DNA from: Micavibrio_A sp964539025
GTDB lineage: Bacteria > Pseudomonadota > Alphaproteobacteria > Micavibrionales > Micavibrionaceae
NCBI GenBank assembly: GCA_964539025.1
Contig: CAZIFA010000007.1
Span: 62,001-126,000, forward strand
Direction: 5' to 3'
DNA: 64,000 nt
Shown here: positions 18,040 to 25,671 of the stretch, piece after piece
Layout of the letters: each line of letters opens with the position of its first letter
Numbering within the stretch: the stretch's first letter is position 1
Program-made: the position numbers and the translations under genes
The notes under the pieces: model-generated
The model's database searches: none
Told to the model about the DNA's origin: nothing
Seen by the model: only the letters and a program-made list of their open reading frames with translations

Positions 18040-18507
18040 ATGGCGAAGGATACTGGAAGTCCCAAAGGACTCACTCCGACTTTTTCCGCCACCACTTCGC
18101 TTGCGGTTCGCAATGCCGCAGGCTCGGTGCCAGCGACGGCGATGATCGCAAAACTCGAAGAGAAGGGCTCCCGGATCAAGGAGCGAGCGAGGCAGCACCA
18201 CAAGAACTTCGAGGACCGCTGGGTCGCCAACGAGACGCTTCGCCTCTGGCAACGTCATCTGACAGAGGCCGCGAAACATCCGGTGCCGAAGGGCGTCACG
18301 CCGAAGGTGTCGGTGGAGTCCTTCTCCAGAACGGCCTCGCACAACGTGCAAGCTCGCACCAACAGGCGCCTGGCCAACATCAATGCAATCACCACGCGGA
18401 TGAGCAACGCGGTCGTGCGCAATCTCTCGCCGCCCGATCTCAAGCGAAGCTTCAATGAGGCGGCGCCGACGCCGCGCTTGATCACAAATCAAAAGATGAA
18501 GAGGTAG
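18040..18507 (+). CDS. Unknown 155-residue basic protein of the integrated element
   Basis: The start is ATG at 18040, chosen for the GGAAAGGAG site six bases upstream; the frame is open a further 28 codons upstream but without a ribosome site. The product is basic, mostly helical, Ser/Thr/Asn-rich and without membrane segments. No family is recognised. It lies two bases before the next gene, so the pair is probably co-translated. A nucleic-acid-binding role would fit its charge but is not shown. Confidence 0.5.
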   Translation: MAKDTGSPKGLTPTFSATTSLAVRNAAGSVPATAMIAKLEEKGSRIKERARQHHKNFEDRWVANETLRLWQRHLTEAAKHPVPKGVTPKVSVESFSRTASHNVQARTNRRLANINAITTRMSNAVVRNLSPPDLKRSFNEAAPTPRLITNQKMKR

Positions 18508-18509
18508 CC

Positions 18510-18983
18510 ATGATCGAGTGGATTGAGAAACTCCCCGATTCATTGACCGGCGCGCTCGTAGCCGGGGCTGTCTGGTTCGGCTTCTGCTACTCGACTCTGG
18601 CAGAGCGCGCGATGGATAGGGCGCATGCGCAGGCGATCGTGCCGAACTGCGCGGCGGTGCTCGAGGCGAAGACGAAGTTTCCGACGCCGTCGCCAATCGA
18701 GATTGGTAAGAAGCTGGGTATCCCCGAGATGGATCGTATTCAGCAGATGGTCCTTGAGAGCGTGAAGCCGCGCGTCCTGAGCCTGATCGAACGCGAAGAC
18801 CGATGCGCCTGCGCCGCCCGTCGGGCGGCGCAGAAGTTGCGCTTCGATTATGCCGTGCATACCGCATCGTTTCGGCTGATCGCGCCGCAGTCGGTCAGCG
18901 CGTTTGCCGACGACACGGCGGTGATCGCGCTCTCGGGCACTTGTGGCGACATCCCCACCCCGTTCAAGGGAGGTACGCGATGA
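18510..18983 (+). CDS. Unknown 157-residue protein with one membrane segment
   Basis: The N-terminus has one hydrophobic segment (SLTGALVAGAVWFGFCYSTL, residues ~11-30), followed by a mixed, probably cytoplasmic or periplasmic, domain with a CACAARRAAQKL helix. A GAAGAGGTAG ribosome site precedes the ATG. It overlaps the next gene by four bases (ATGA). The family is unknown, and the GC-rich codon use is shared with the recombinase downstream. Confidence 0.6.
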   Translation: MIEWIEKLPDSLTGALVAGAVWFGFCYSTLAERAMDRAHAQAIVPNCAAVLEAKTKFPTPSPIEIGKKLGIPEMDRIQQMVLESVKPRVLSLIEREDRCACAARRAAQKLRFDYAVHTASFRLIAPQSVSAFADDTAVIALSGTCGDIPTPFKGGTR

Positions 18984-19369
18984 GCGATACGATCTATGAC
19001 GATGGCCGCTACGTCGTCTCCACCTCGATTGTCGCGACGCCGACGCGCTTCTATCCGATCGGCAACACAACAGCCGGGATCAGACGCGATCCGCTATGGA
19101 TGGGTCTTGCTATCACGGGCTTTGTCACCGGCTGCGTGCTGACCTATGGCGATCTGCTCTATCAGGGGGAGCTGATGATCATGGCGGGCATCGCCGCCGT
19201 CTCCCTCCTCACCGGTTGGCAGGTGCTGATCTTGCGCCTCGACGCGCCCGGTCACAGGCGGGCGCTGATAATCGGTACGCGTCAGAGAATCTGGAAAATC
19301 TTCCGCGCGATCCGCGCCGTCCGGGCGGGTCAGACAGACCCTTCTATCCTCTTGATCAACGAGGATTAG
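18980..19369 (+). CDS. DUF6232-like membrane protein
   Basis: A 129-residue protein beginning with a beta-rich stretch (YDDGRYVVSTSIVATPTRFY, then PIGNTTAGIR), followed by two transmembrane helices (~40-58 and ~62-85) and a short basic tail. The layout resembles DUF6232 proteins: an N-terminal PH-like strand set with a YPI.NTT motif, then two helices. The function of that family is unknown. Translation is coupled to the upstream gene by an ATGA overlap. The family call is from memory of the motif and is moderately sure. Confidence 0.6.
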   Translation: MSDTIYDDGRYVVSTSIVATPTRFYPIGNTTAGIRRDPLWMGLAITGFVTGCVLTYGDLLYQGELMIMAGIAAVSLLTGWQVLILRLDAPGHRRALIIGTRQRIWKIFRAIRAVRAGQTDPSILLINED

Positions 19370-19457
19370 GAAAACTATCCCAAATTATGTTCCCTTTTTG
19401 TTCTCTCTCTGATATAACACCACAGGACTGTAAAATAGACCGCTAAGGAGGCGCGTT

Positions 19458-19772
19458 ATGACCAACAATGACTTGAGCGCCCTTCCCGGCCCCTTCGCCG
19501 CTGCCAGTGCGGATCGCGCCCGGCTCGACCACGCCAAGTATGCGCCGATGATCGAGGGCTTCGACATCAGCGAGGCGCAGGGGCGCGAGTTGCTGGAAAC
19601 GCTCTGGTCCATCATGTGCGCGATGGTCGAGATCGGCTTCACCGTCGATATCTGTGCGCAAATTTTCCCTGCGACCCAGAGTGGCTCGGATGCCGCGAGC
19701 GGCGGTGTAGAATTGAACCAGACCAACGATGGAGAAGTGATCGAGCAGGATCAGGAAGACGAGAGTACATGA
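19458..19772 (+). CDS. Unknown 104-residue acidic protein, coupled to recombinase
   Basis: A perfect TAAGGAGG ribosome site precedes the ATG. The protein is acidic, with a helical core (EAQGRELLETLWSIMCAMVE, then IGFTVDIC) and a Glu/Asp/Gln-rich disordered tail. It ends in an ATGA overlap with the serine recombinase, a frequent arrangement for small partners in recombinase operons. A directionality-factor role is possible but only inferred from position. Confidence 0.65.
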   Translation: MTNNDLSALPGPFAAASADRARLDHAKYAPMIEGFDISEAQGRELLETLWSIMCAMVEIGFTVDICAQIFPATQSGSDAASGGVELNQTNDGEVIEQDQEDEST

Positions 19773-21319
19773 AGAAGGGATCGCAAAGACAAGCTGTCAT
19801 CTACTGCCGGGTTTCGGACCCCAAGCAGGCCAAGCACGGCCATGGGCTCAAGTCCCAGGAAACGCGGTGCCGCGAGTACGCGCAGCACAAGGGCTACGAG
19901 GTCATCGAGGTCTTCTCCGACGACTTCACCGGCATGTTCGCCGAGCGCCCGGCCATGTCGCAGATGCTCCGCTTCTTGCGCAAGCGCCGCTCGATCGGGA
20001 CCGTCGTCATCATTGACGACATCACGCGCTTTGCGCGCGGCCTCGAAGCGCACTTGGCGCTTCGCGCCGCGATCGGCAGCGCGGGCGGCACGCTGGAATC
20101 CCCCATGCTCGAGTTCCGCGACGACGCGGACTCGAAATTCCTCGAGCACATCCTCGCAACCTCGGCCCAGCACCACCGCGAGAAGAACGCCGAGCAGACA
20201 AAGAACCGGATGCGCGCCCGCGTCATGAATGGGTATTGGGTGTTCCAAGCGCCGGTGGGCTATCGCTATGAAGCCGTGCCGGGGCGCGGCAAGATGCTCA
20301 AGCGCGAAGAGCCCGTTGCCTCTGTCGTCGCCGAGGCCTTCGAGGGCTACGCGAATGGCCGCTTCGAGACGCAGGCGGACGTCGCCCGTTTCCTGCAGGA
20401 CAATCCGCTGTTCCCCAAAGATGCGACCGGCATTGTCCGGCACATGCGCGTGGCCCAGCTCTTCGGCCAGGTCGCCTATGCGGGATTGATCGAAGCCCCG
20501 GAATGGGGTGTCGCCTTGCAGCCCGCGCAGCACGAGGCGCTCGTGGACGTCGAGACCTTTCAGCGCGTACAGGACCGGCTCAACGGGATCGGGCGGGCGG
20601 CCTACCGCAAGAACCTCAATGAGGACTTCGCCCTACGCGGCTTCGTCACCTGCGGATGTTGCGGCACGCCGCTGACGGCCTGCTGGTCGAAAGGACTGTA
20701 CAAAAAGTATCCGTACTATCTGTGCCCGAAGCTCGGATGCGAGAGCTACCGCAAGTCGATCCCGCGCGCTCAGATCGAAGGCGAGTTCGAGCAGCTCCTG
20801 CGCTCGGTCCAGCCAACCGAGACGCTGTGCAAGGTCGCGGGCGCGATGCTCGAAGAGCTGTGGAACCGCCGCCTGGGGCAGGTTGCGGCGGAGCGCAAGG
20901 CGCTCGCCGCAAAGCTCAAGCAGCTTGAGAACGAGGTCGCGCAGTTTCTCGACAGGATCGTCGAGACGAGCGTGCCGAGCGTGATCGCAGCCTACGAAAA
21001 TCGGGTGCGCAAAATCGAGATCGAGAAGCTCACGATCAGGGATCGCATGGCCGCAGCCGAGCGTCCCGCAAGCAGCTTCAACGACACACTTCGAACTGCG
21101 CTCGACTTCCTCGCAAACCCTTGGAATCTTTGGAATTCGAACCGCCTAGAAGACCGCAGAACCGTCTTAAAGCTGACTTTCGTGGAACGGCTGCAATACG
21201 TCCGAAATGAAGGATTTCGAACTGCTAATTTGTCGTTACCGTTCAAGGTGTTAAGCGGAATTTCCGTCGATAAAATAGGGATGGCGCGCCCGAAGAGATT
21301 CGAACTCCTAACCTTCTGA
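19769..21319 (+). CDS. Large serine recombinase (integrase of the element)
   Basis: A 516-residue site-specific recombinase. The resolvase catalytic domain (residues ~8-150) has the nucleophile Ser16 in VIYCRVSDPKQ and the DDITRFARG motif. A Recombinase domain follows (~175-290), then a zinc ribbon (CGCCGTPL ... YYLCPKLGC, ~295-330), a coiled coil (KALAAKLKQLENEVAQFLDR) and a C-terminal tail. The last twelve residues, MARPKRFELLTF, are encoded by the antisense of the tRNA-Arg 3' half; the stop at 21317-21319 lies inside the tRNA. This places the attachment site in that tRNA and suggests the recombinase inserted the element. Confidence 0.93.
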   Translation: MKKGSQRQAVIYCRVSDPKQAKHGHGLKSQETRCREYAQHKGYEVIEVFSDDFTGMFAERPAMSQMLRFLRKRRSIGTVVIIDDITRFARGLEAHLALRAAIGSAGGTLESPMLEFRDDADSKFLEHILATSAQHHREKNAEQTKNRMRARVMNGYWVFQAPVGYRYEAVPGRGKMLKREEPVASVVAEAFEGYANGRFETQADVARFLQDNPLFPKDATGIVRHMRVAQLFGQVAYAGLIEAPEWGVALQPAQHEALVDVETFQRVQDRLNGIGRAAYRKNLNEDFALRGFVTCGCCGTPLTACWSKGLYKKYPYYLCPKLGCESYRKSIPRAQIEGEFEQLLRSVQPTETLCKVAGAMLEELWNRRLGQVAAERKALAAKLKQLENEVAQFLDRIVETSVPSVIAAYENRVRKIEIEKLTIRDRMAAAERPASSFNDTLRTALDFLANPWNLWNSNRLEDRRTVLKLTFVERLQYVRNEGFRTANLSLPFKVLSGISVDKIGMARPKRFELLTF

Positions 21320-21358
21320 TCCGTAGTCAGATGCTCTATCCAATTGAGCTACGGGCGC
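21282..21358 (-). tRNA. tRNA-Arg (anticodon ACG)
   Basis: A complete cloverleaf of 77 bases with encoded CCA. The acceptor is GCGCCCG/CGGGCGC, the D-arm GCTC..GAGC, the anticodon stem TCTGA/TCAGA with loop CTACGGA, and the T-arm AGGAG-TTCGAAT-CTCTT. ACG is read as ICG after A34 deamination and decodes CGN Arg codons. Its 3' 38 bases are shared, on the other strand, with the end of the serine recombinase gene. Confidence 0.95.
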
Positions 21359-21565
21359 GTGCCGGGGGTAAAGAACCGGCGGACCTTACATCATGGTCCC
21401 CGGCCCGTGCAAGCCATAAGTTTGGCCGCAACCCTGCGAAAGTTTTTGTGAATGCTTTTAAAGCCTTTAGGGTCTTTTGCTTGACTTGGATGGTGAATTC
21501 GGATGATTTAAAGCATCCGTTACAAGTATGACTGGCGTACGCGCCATCGGTCATTGGAAAAAGGC

Positions 21566-22822
21566 ATGAAGATCAATATGTTCAACACATCCAGCACCGC
21601 AAGGTTGATGTTCGCGGCAGGAGTCGCGGCCACGCTTGCCCTGACCGCCGTTCCGGCTTTCGCCCAGATCGACATGAAGAAACGCCCCTCGCTGGTCATC
21701 ACGAACAAGGCGATGCCCGCCGCTACGTCGTCCCCGACGCCGATATACACACCGACGCCCATGCCCGCCGCCACACCTACGCCGGTCAGCTATAGCCCGC
21801 CGCCCGCCGATTACACAGGCCCATCGCGCATCGCGGATATCACCGCGTCACAGATTTCCGGCAATTCCTATTACCAACCGACGCAGACGATCGTCGCGAA
21901 GAAGGTTGATGAATTGCGTTCTGACCTTACCGCCCTGCAAGGCCGCGTGGGCAATTTATCCGGTCAGTTGAAATCGATGCAACAGCGCAGCGTCGCGATG
22001 TCCGCCGAATACAACGCCTCCGTCGCCACGATCAACACGCAATTGCAATCCGGCACGACGCCCGGCAACCCGCGCCTCGTGCAAAAACTGCAAACCGCGC
22101 AGGGCAATCTTGATCGCCTTTCGCAAAATGTCGCAGACTTAAACGCTATGGCCGTCGAAGCCGCGAATGCCGCATCTATGGGATCATTCCTTCTCGAAGC
22201 CTGCCGTTCCGCCTATGGACTCTCGGGCGCTGTCGAAGAAGACCACGCCGCGCTGGCGCAAGTCGAAGACCAAGTGAACGACATGATCGTAAAGATCGAC
22301 CGCGTCCTGAACGACGTGAACGACGACATCACGCGCACCGCCGCTTATCTTTCCGCAGAGCGCGGCAATATCCGCACGCTCTCGCTCGCCGTTACCAACG
22401 GCGATTACTATGGCGGCTCTCTGGCCTCTCGCCCCTTCTCTTCCGCTCCGCCCAGCGCGGTGATGCAGCCTGTGAGCATGGGCGGTGGATCGATGATGCC
22501 GCAACCCGCAGCCCTCACTGGCCCGCGCCCGCTCGTCAAAATCAAATTCGATCAGCCTAACGTGGATTACGAACAGGCCGTTTACATGTCCGTGAACGAA
22601 GCGATGCAGAAATACCCGAGCGCACGCTTTGAACTGATCGCCGTCAATCCTTCGTCGGGCAACGCCGCGCAGGTCGCCATCGAAAGCACCCGCGCCCGCC
22701 GCAACGCCGAGATGGTCCTGCGTTCCCTTTCGCAAATGGGTATCGATGTTAACCGCGTCGATCTTTCCACCCTGCAAAGCGCCGAAGCCAAGAGCAACGA
22801 AGTCCATATCTATATCCGGTAA
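21566..22822 (+). CDS. Secreted OmpA-like coiled-coil protein
   Basis: A 418-residue protein with a signal peptide ending AVPAFAQ, a Pro/Thr-rich stretch (residues ~45-85), a coiled-coil region (~115-275; KVDELRSDLTALQGRVGNLS) and a C-terminal OmpA/MotB-type domain (~325-415). The last has the NxxLSxxRA-like segment as ESTRARRNAEMVLRSLSQMG, but not the canonical D/R diaminopimelate-binding pair in full, so peptidoglycan binding is uncertain. The start is ATG at 21566 with GGAAAAAGG upstream. The next gene follows after five bases and probably acts with it at the envelope. Confidence 0.6.
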   Translation: MKINMFNTSSTARLMFAAGVAATLALTAVPAFAQIDMKKRPSLVITNKAMPAATSSPTPIYTPTPMPAATPTPVSYSPPPADYTGPSRIADITASQISGNSYYQPTQTIVAKKVDELRSDLTALQGRVGNLSGQLKSMQQRSVAMSAEYNASVATINTQLQSGTTPGNPRLVQKLQTAQGNLDRLSQNVADLNAMAVEAANAASMGSFLLEACRSAYGLSGAVEEDHAALAQVEDQVNDMIVKIDRVLNDVNDDITRTAAYLSAERGNIRTLSLAVTNGDYYGGSLASRPFSSAPPSAVMQPVSMGGGSMMPQPAALTGPRPLVKIKFDQPNVDYEQAVYMSVNEAMQKYPSARFELIAVNPSSGNAAQVAIESTRARRNAEMVLRSLSQMGIDVNRVDLSTLQSAEAKSNEVHIYIR

Positions 22823-22827
22823 AAAAC

Positions 22828-23766
22828 GTGAACAAACAAAAGCGCATCCTGACAGGATTGTTGATTGGCATCCTGATCATCTGCGCTGGTTTTGCCACCG
22901 GGCTTTATCTCAAACAAACGCCGGATAAATCCGCGCCCGTCGCCAGCATGGCGATCGCATCCGGCACGCCCAACGACAATATCTATGACGTCAGCCCGCC
23001 GAACAGAGGCGTCACGCTCATCACATACGATATCGATATCAGCCCCGTAGGCGATATTTCCTTTATGGTGCTGCCCAAAGAGGGAACGGACGCCATCGCC
23101 GAAGGCCAACAGATCATGCTCTACGATTCCAACAGAGAACTTCTAGACACGCTGGGCGAAGTCACGCGCGTCGTCAAAGGCACGGACCAGTTGAAAGATT
23201 CCATCATCGTTCATATCAAGTTGAACGGTGATGAAGAAGTCCCACCGTCAAAAGTTGCGCACGGCAAAATCATCACCGGCCATAACCCAGACGCCCAGCG
23301 CCTGCCCTTAAGCGCGCTAGTGAAAAACGAAAAAGATGAACCCTTCGTCTGGGAAGTCACTGACGCGAAAGACGGCACGAGCACAGTCAACCTACGCCCC
23401 GCGAATGTGGCAGAAACCACCTATGATTATTTCGTGATAGCGCCGGGCGATGCGAGCGGCCATGCCTATATCCTCAATCCAGATAAGGCTCTGGCCGACG
23501 GGCAAACGATCCGCACCAATAAAATGACCTATTCGGCCCCCGCGCAGACGGATATCAGCCGCATCAGCGCCCTGATGGAAACACGGGCGCGCGTCCGTGC
23601 GGAAAAACTCAGCGCGGCGCTTGGCGACACGGCTGTATCTGCAGGCGAACCGACCGAGGCCACCGCCGGATGTCCCGCCCCGCCGCCAAGGGACGCCAGC
23701 GCCTTTATCGAACAGGTCGGGAAAATGGCGCCCCCGGCTCCACAATCTCTTCCCACGACACCCTGA
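22828..23766 (+). CDS. Membrane-anchored periplasmic protein, adaptor-like
   Basis: A 312-residue protein starting with GTG at 22828, since no ATG is near. An N-terminal anchor (ILTGLLIGILIICAGFATGLYL) is followed by a periplasmic beta-rich region with a stretch resembling the barrel part of periplasmic adaptor (HlyD-like) proteins (LPLSALVKNEKDEPFVWEVT). It lacks the lipoyl and hairpin domains, so a true efflux adaptor is unlikely. The C-terminus is low-complexity and Pro-rich. It forms an operon with the OmpA-like gene. Confidence 0.5.
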   Translation: MNKQKRILTGLLIGILIICAGFATGLYLKQTPDKSAPVASMAIASGTPNDNIYDVSPPNRGVTLITYDIDISPVGDISFMVLPKEGTDAIAEGQQIMLYDSNRELLDTLGEVTRVVKGTDQLKDSIIVHIKLNGDEEVPPSKVAHGKIITGHNPDAQRLPLSALVKNEKDEPFVWEVTDAKDGTSTVNLRPANVAETTYDYFVIAPGDASGHAYILNPDKALADGQTIRTNKMTYSAPAQTDISRISALMETRARVRAEKLSAALGDTAVSAGEPTEATAGCPAPPPRDASAFIEQVGKMAPPAPQSLPTTP

Positions 23767-23790
23767 TCATTGCTATAAACCCGAACGTGC

Positions 23791-23867
23791 GTTCCCGTAG
23801 CTCAGATGGATAGAGCACAGAATTCCTAATTCTGGGGCCGTGGGTTCGAATCCCGCCGGGAACGCCA
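23791..23867 (+). tRNA. tRNA-Arg (anticodon CCT)
   Basis: A 77-base cloverleaf with encoded CCA. The acceptor is GTTCCCG/CGGGAAC, the D-arm GCTC..GAGC, the anticodon stem CAGAA/TTCTG with loop TTCCTAA, and the T-arm GTGGG-TTCGAAT-CCCGC. It decodes AGG. Confidence 0.95.
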
Positions 23868-23899
23868 AAATACAATCCCTAAAAAACGACGCCGTAGTA

Positions 23900-24622
23900 T
23901 TATTTCCAAAACCCTAATTTGACACTAAGCGTGACACCTGATGCTTCCGGCTGTTCCTCTGTAAGCCTTATGGGGCGGCGAGTACGCTCACCAACCAATT
24001 TGTCCTGAGGCAGCAGATTACTCGCTGGAAATTCTTGTGACACAATACATTCAACGTAAATATCCGCATCGAGAGGAAGGCTTTCAATTTCAAATATTGA
24101 AGCCATCACGCTTGGATGTTTTAGACTTGGCGGCTTTAACACTGCCTTCCCGCAGAGCTTAATTTTTTCATATGTGTTGATGCCGCTTGTTTCATTGCCG
24201 ATGATAATAGCATTCACCTGAATGAAGTCGGAGATATGATGGTCTAGCATTGCCGCAGGGTCATACCAGTCTTTGTTCCAGGTGACTTCACCGCGTATAA
24301 CCGTGCTGGTCCATGGCTTAATAATTTTACCTGTTAGAAAATAGTAAAATGACCACAAAGCGGCCATAACAGGAAAAATAACCAACAGCACCAGTGAAAA
24401 TCCCCCGCCGTGATAATTGCTGTAGGTTCTGCTATCGAGCCAGATAATAAAACGATGGATGAGTAAATCGGGCAACGGCCTGTCACCCGCCCGCAAGATG
24501 GTGTCTTCGTATCCTATACTGAAAATAAAAGAAGCGGCGGCAAACGCCACATAAACAAAAACGTAAAACAAAACGGCAGCAACGATGCGCCCAGGAGACA
24601 GAAATTTATGAAATTGATCCAT
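23900..24622 (-). CDS. Unknown membrane protein, 240 residues
   Basis: Two transmembrane helices (residues ~12-36 and ~75-97) flank a loop, followed by a ~140-residue soluble C-terminal domain that includes IRGEVTWNKDWYDPAAML. No family is recognised. The gene stands alone between tRNA-Arg(CCT) and the candidate small RNA, and its DNA is more AT-rich than neighbouring genes, which hints at acquisition. Confidence 0.55.
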   Translation of the reverse strand: MDQFHKFLSPGRIVAAVLFYVFVYVAFAAASFIFSIGYEDTILRAGDRPLPDLLIHRFIIWLDSRTYSNYHGGGFSLVLLVIFPVMAALWSFYYFLTGKIIKPWTSTVIRGEVTWNKDWYDPAAMLDHHISDFIQVNAIIIGNETSGINTYEKIKLCGKAVLKPPSLKHPSVMASIFEIESLPLDADIYVECIVSQEFPASNLLPQDKLVGERTRRPIRLTEEQPEASGVTLSVKLGFWK

Positions 24623-24687
24623 GTTGCTTTAGGCCGTTGACCCAGTTTTCATTTCACCATTTTGATCGGACGCCTAATTAAAACAAT

Positions 24688-24727
24688 AAAAAAAAGAAAA
24701 AAGCCCTCCGGGGAAGGAGAGCTTTTT
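24688..24727 (-). terminator. Strong intrinsic terminator
   Basis: On the minus strand AAAAAGCTCTCC pairs with GGAGGGCTTTTTT around a TTCCCC loop, followed by CTTTTTTTT. It would end the small RNA and any read-through from the phosphatase gene. Confidence 0.8.
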
Positions 24728-24808
24728 AGGAGAGGAAGGAGGTTGTAACTGTGTGTGGGGAGTACAACCTCTGTGATTTTTACATTTAAGACTGTGTGGG
24801 TCTTGTGT
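24690..24808 (-). ncRNA. Candidate small RNA with CU-rich single-stranded regions
   Basis: In the 326-base gap between two minus-strand genes there is a promoter (24844-24814), about 110 bases with two short hairpins, and a strong terminator with a long U tract (24727-24688). The hairpins are AAGAC..GTCTT (24805-24789) and GAGGTTGTA..TACAACCTC (24772-24739, minus-strand reading). Between the second hairpin and the terminator the RNA reads CCUCCUUCCUCUCC, and the second hairpin loop carries CUCCCCAC; both could pair with Shine-Dalgarno sequences, as in several alphaproteobacterial regulatory RNAs. No open frame of note lies within it. Confidence 0.6.
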
Positions 24809-24813
24809 AGGGC

Positions 24814-24844
24814 TATATATTCCATATTCTGAACACGCCGTCAA
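24814..24844 (-). promoter_or_regulatory. Sigma-70 promoter of the candidate small RNA
   Basis: On the minus strand the -35 is TTGACG (24844-24839), the spacer 17-18 bases, and the -10 AATATATA (24821-24814). The expected start of transcription is near 24808. It is the best-looking housekeeping promoter in the window and lies beyond the phosphatase stop codon, so it should drive an independent transcript. Confidence 0.6.
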
Positions 24845-24948
24845 CAAAACTTTTGAAAAAAATGTATAAAACTTATGTTTTGCACAAGTTTATGGGCAAA
24901 AGGTGCTAAAAACAGCCATTTTTGAAATAAAATTACAAAAATTAACGC

Positions 24949-25413
24949 CTACAAGCCGTGTTTTTCACGAATCCTGGCCAGCAAGCGCCCGCACCCCTCA
25001 TCCACCATCCTATAGACAAGATCAAAATCCGCCTGTCCGCCGTAATAAGGATCGGGCACATCTGTCGCCATAAACATATCAAGCGCAGCCTGCCCGCTCC
25101 TTCGCCCCAACAATTCGTGATGCGAACGGTCCATGGCGAGCATGTAATCAAACACCTCGTAATCGCCCGCTTCGACCTTCCGGGCCCGTAAATCCCGCAT
25201 ATCCACGCCCTTGGCCAGCGCGGTGGCGATGGCGCGAGGATCGGGCGGTTCGCCTGTGTGATAACCATGCGTTCCGGCGGAATCGACCAAAAAGCGATGG
25301 CTCAGTCCCGCTGCGGTCACCTGATGCCGAAACACGGCATCGGCTGTCGGGGACCTGCATATATTCCCGGTACACACGAACAGCACGCCGATCTGGTCTG
25401 ATGATTTAGCCAT
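24949..25413 (-). CDS. Low-molecular-weight protein tyrosine phosphatase
   Basis: A 154-residue enzyme with the P-loop C(X)5R signature in LFVCTGNICRSP and the general acid Asp in DVPDPYYGG, typical of the LMW-PTP family that dephosphorylates tyrosine (bacterial members often act on exopolysaccharide kinases). The ATG at 25413 is preferred to one 16 codons upstream because family members start just before the catalytic loop, and the upstream extension looks like intergenic sequence. It diverges from olsB. Confidence 0.9.
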   Translation of the reverse strand: MAKSSDQIGVLFVCTGNICRSPTADAVFRHQVTAAGLSHRFLVDSAGTHGYHTGEPPDPRAIATALAKGVDMRDLRARKVEAGDYEVFDYMLAMDRSHHELLGRRSGQAALDMFMATDVPDPYYGGQADFDLVYRMVDEGCGRLLARIREKHGL

Positions 25414-25671
25414 GTAAAAAGGATAGCCCAGAGCACTCCCAAAAAACAGTAACCATCTCAAAAATAAGGAGGTTTTGCAGGGACAGTGTTTTATGGTTTA
25501 CCCGGAGGCTTTTTCCCTATAGATAAACGGGTTTGGAAACCAAGAAAACACTTTGCGTTTCAAGGCTACAAAGGCATCATCGGACCGTGCACGAGATATA
25601 TCGAGGCAGGCCCGCGAAAAAGATAAGAAAAGGGCCGAACACCGCCCGCGTCAACGGTGGGGTTTGAAAGT

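Larger units (their letters stand above)
17920..21358 (+). mobile_element. GC-rich integrated element at tRNA-Arg with serine recombinase
   Basis: From about 17.95 kb to 21.1 kb the DNA is visibly GC-richer than both flanks. It carries four unknown plus-strand genes and a large serine recombinase that reads into the tRNA-Arg gene at 21282-21358. The right end is therefore taken as the tRNA. The left end is not defined: no clear duplicate of the tRNA 3' end was found, and the boundary is set only by composition and the double hairpin. Confidence 0.6.

Noticed and set aside
17848..18867. Long minus-strand open frame (339 codons) across the element
   Set aside because: Arg/Ser/Pro-rich antisense composition typical of GC-rich shadow frames; the plus-strand genes have ribosome sites and coupled starts.
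17651..21311. GAACTCCTAA at 17651-17660 repeated in the tRNA at 21302-21311 as a possible attachment pair
   Set aside because: Only ten bases match, the flanks do not, and the left copy lies inside the 75-residue gene. A chance match is likely enough.
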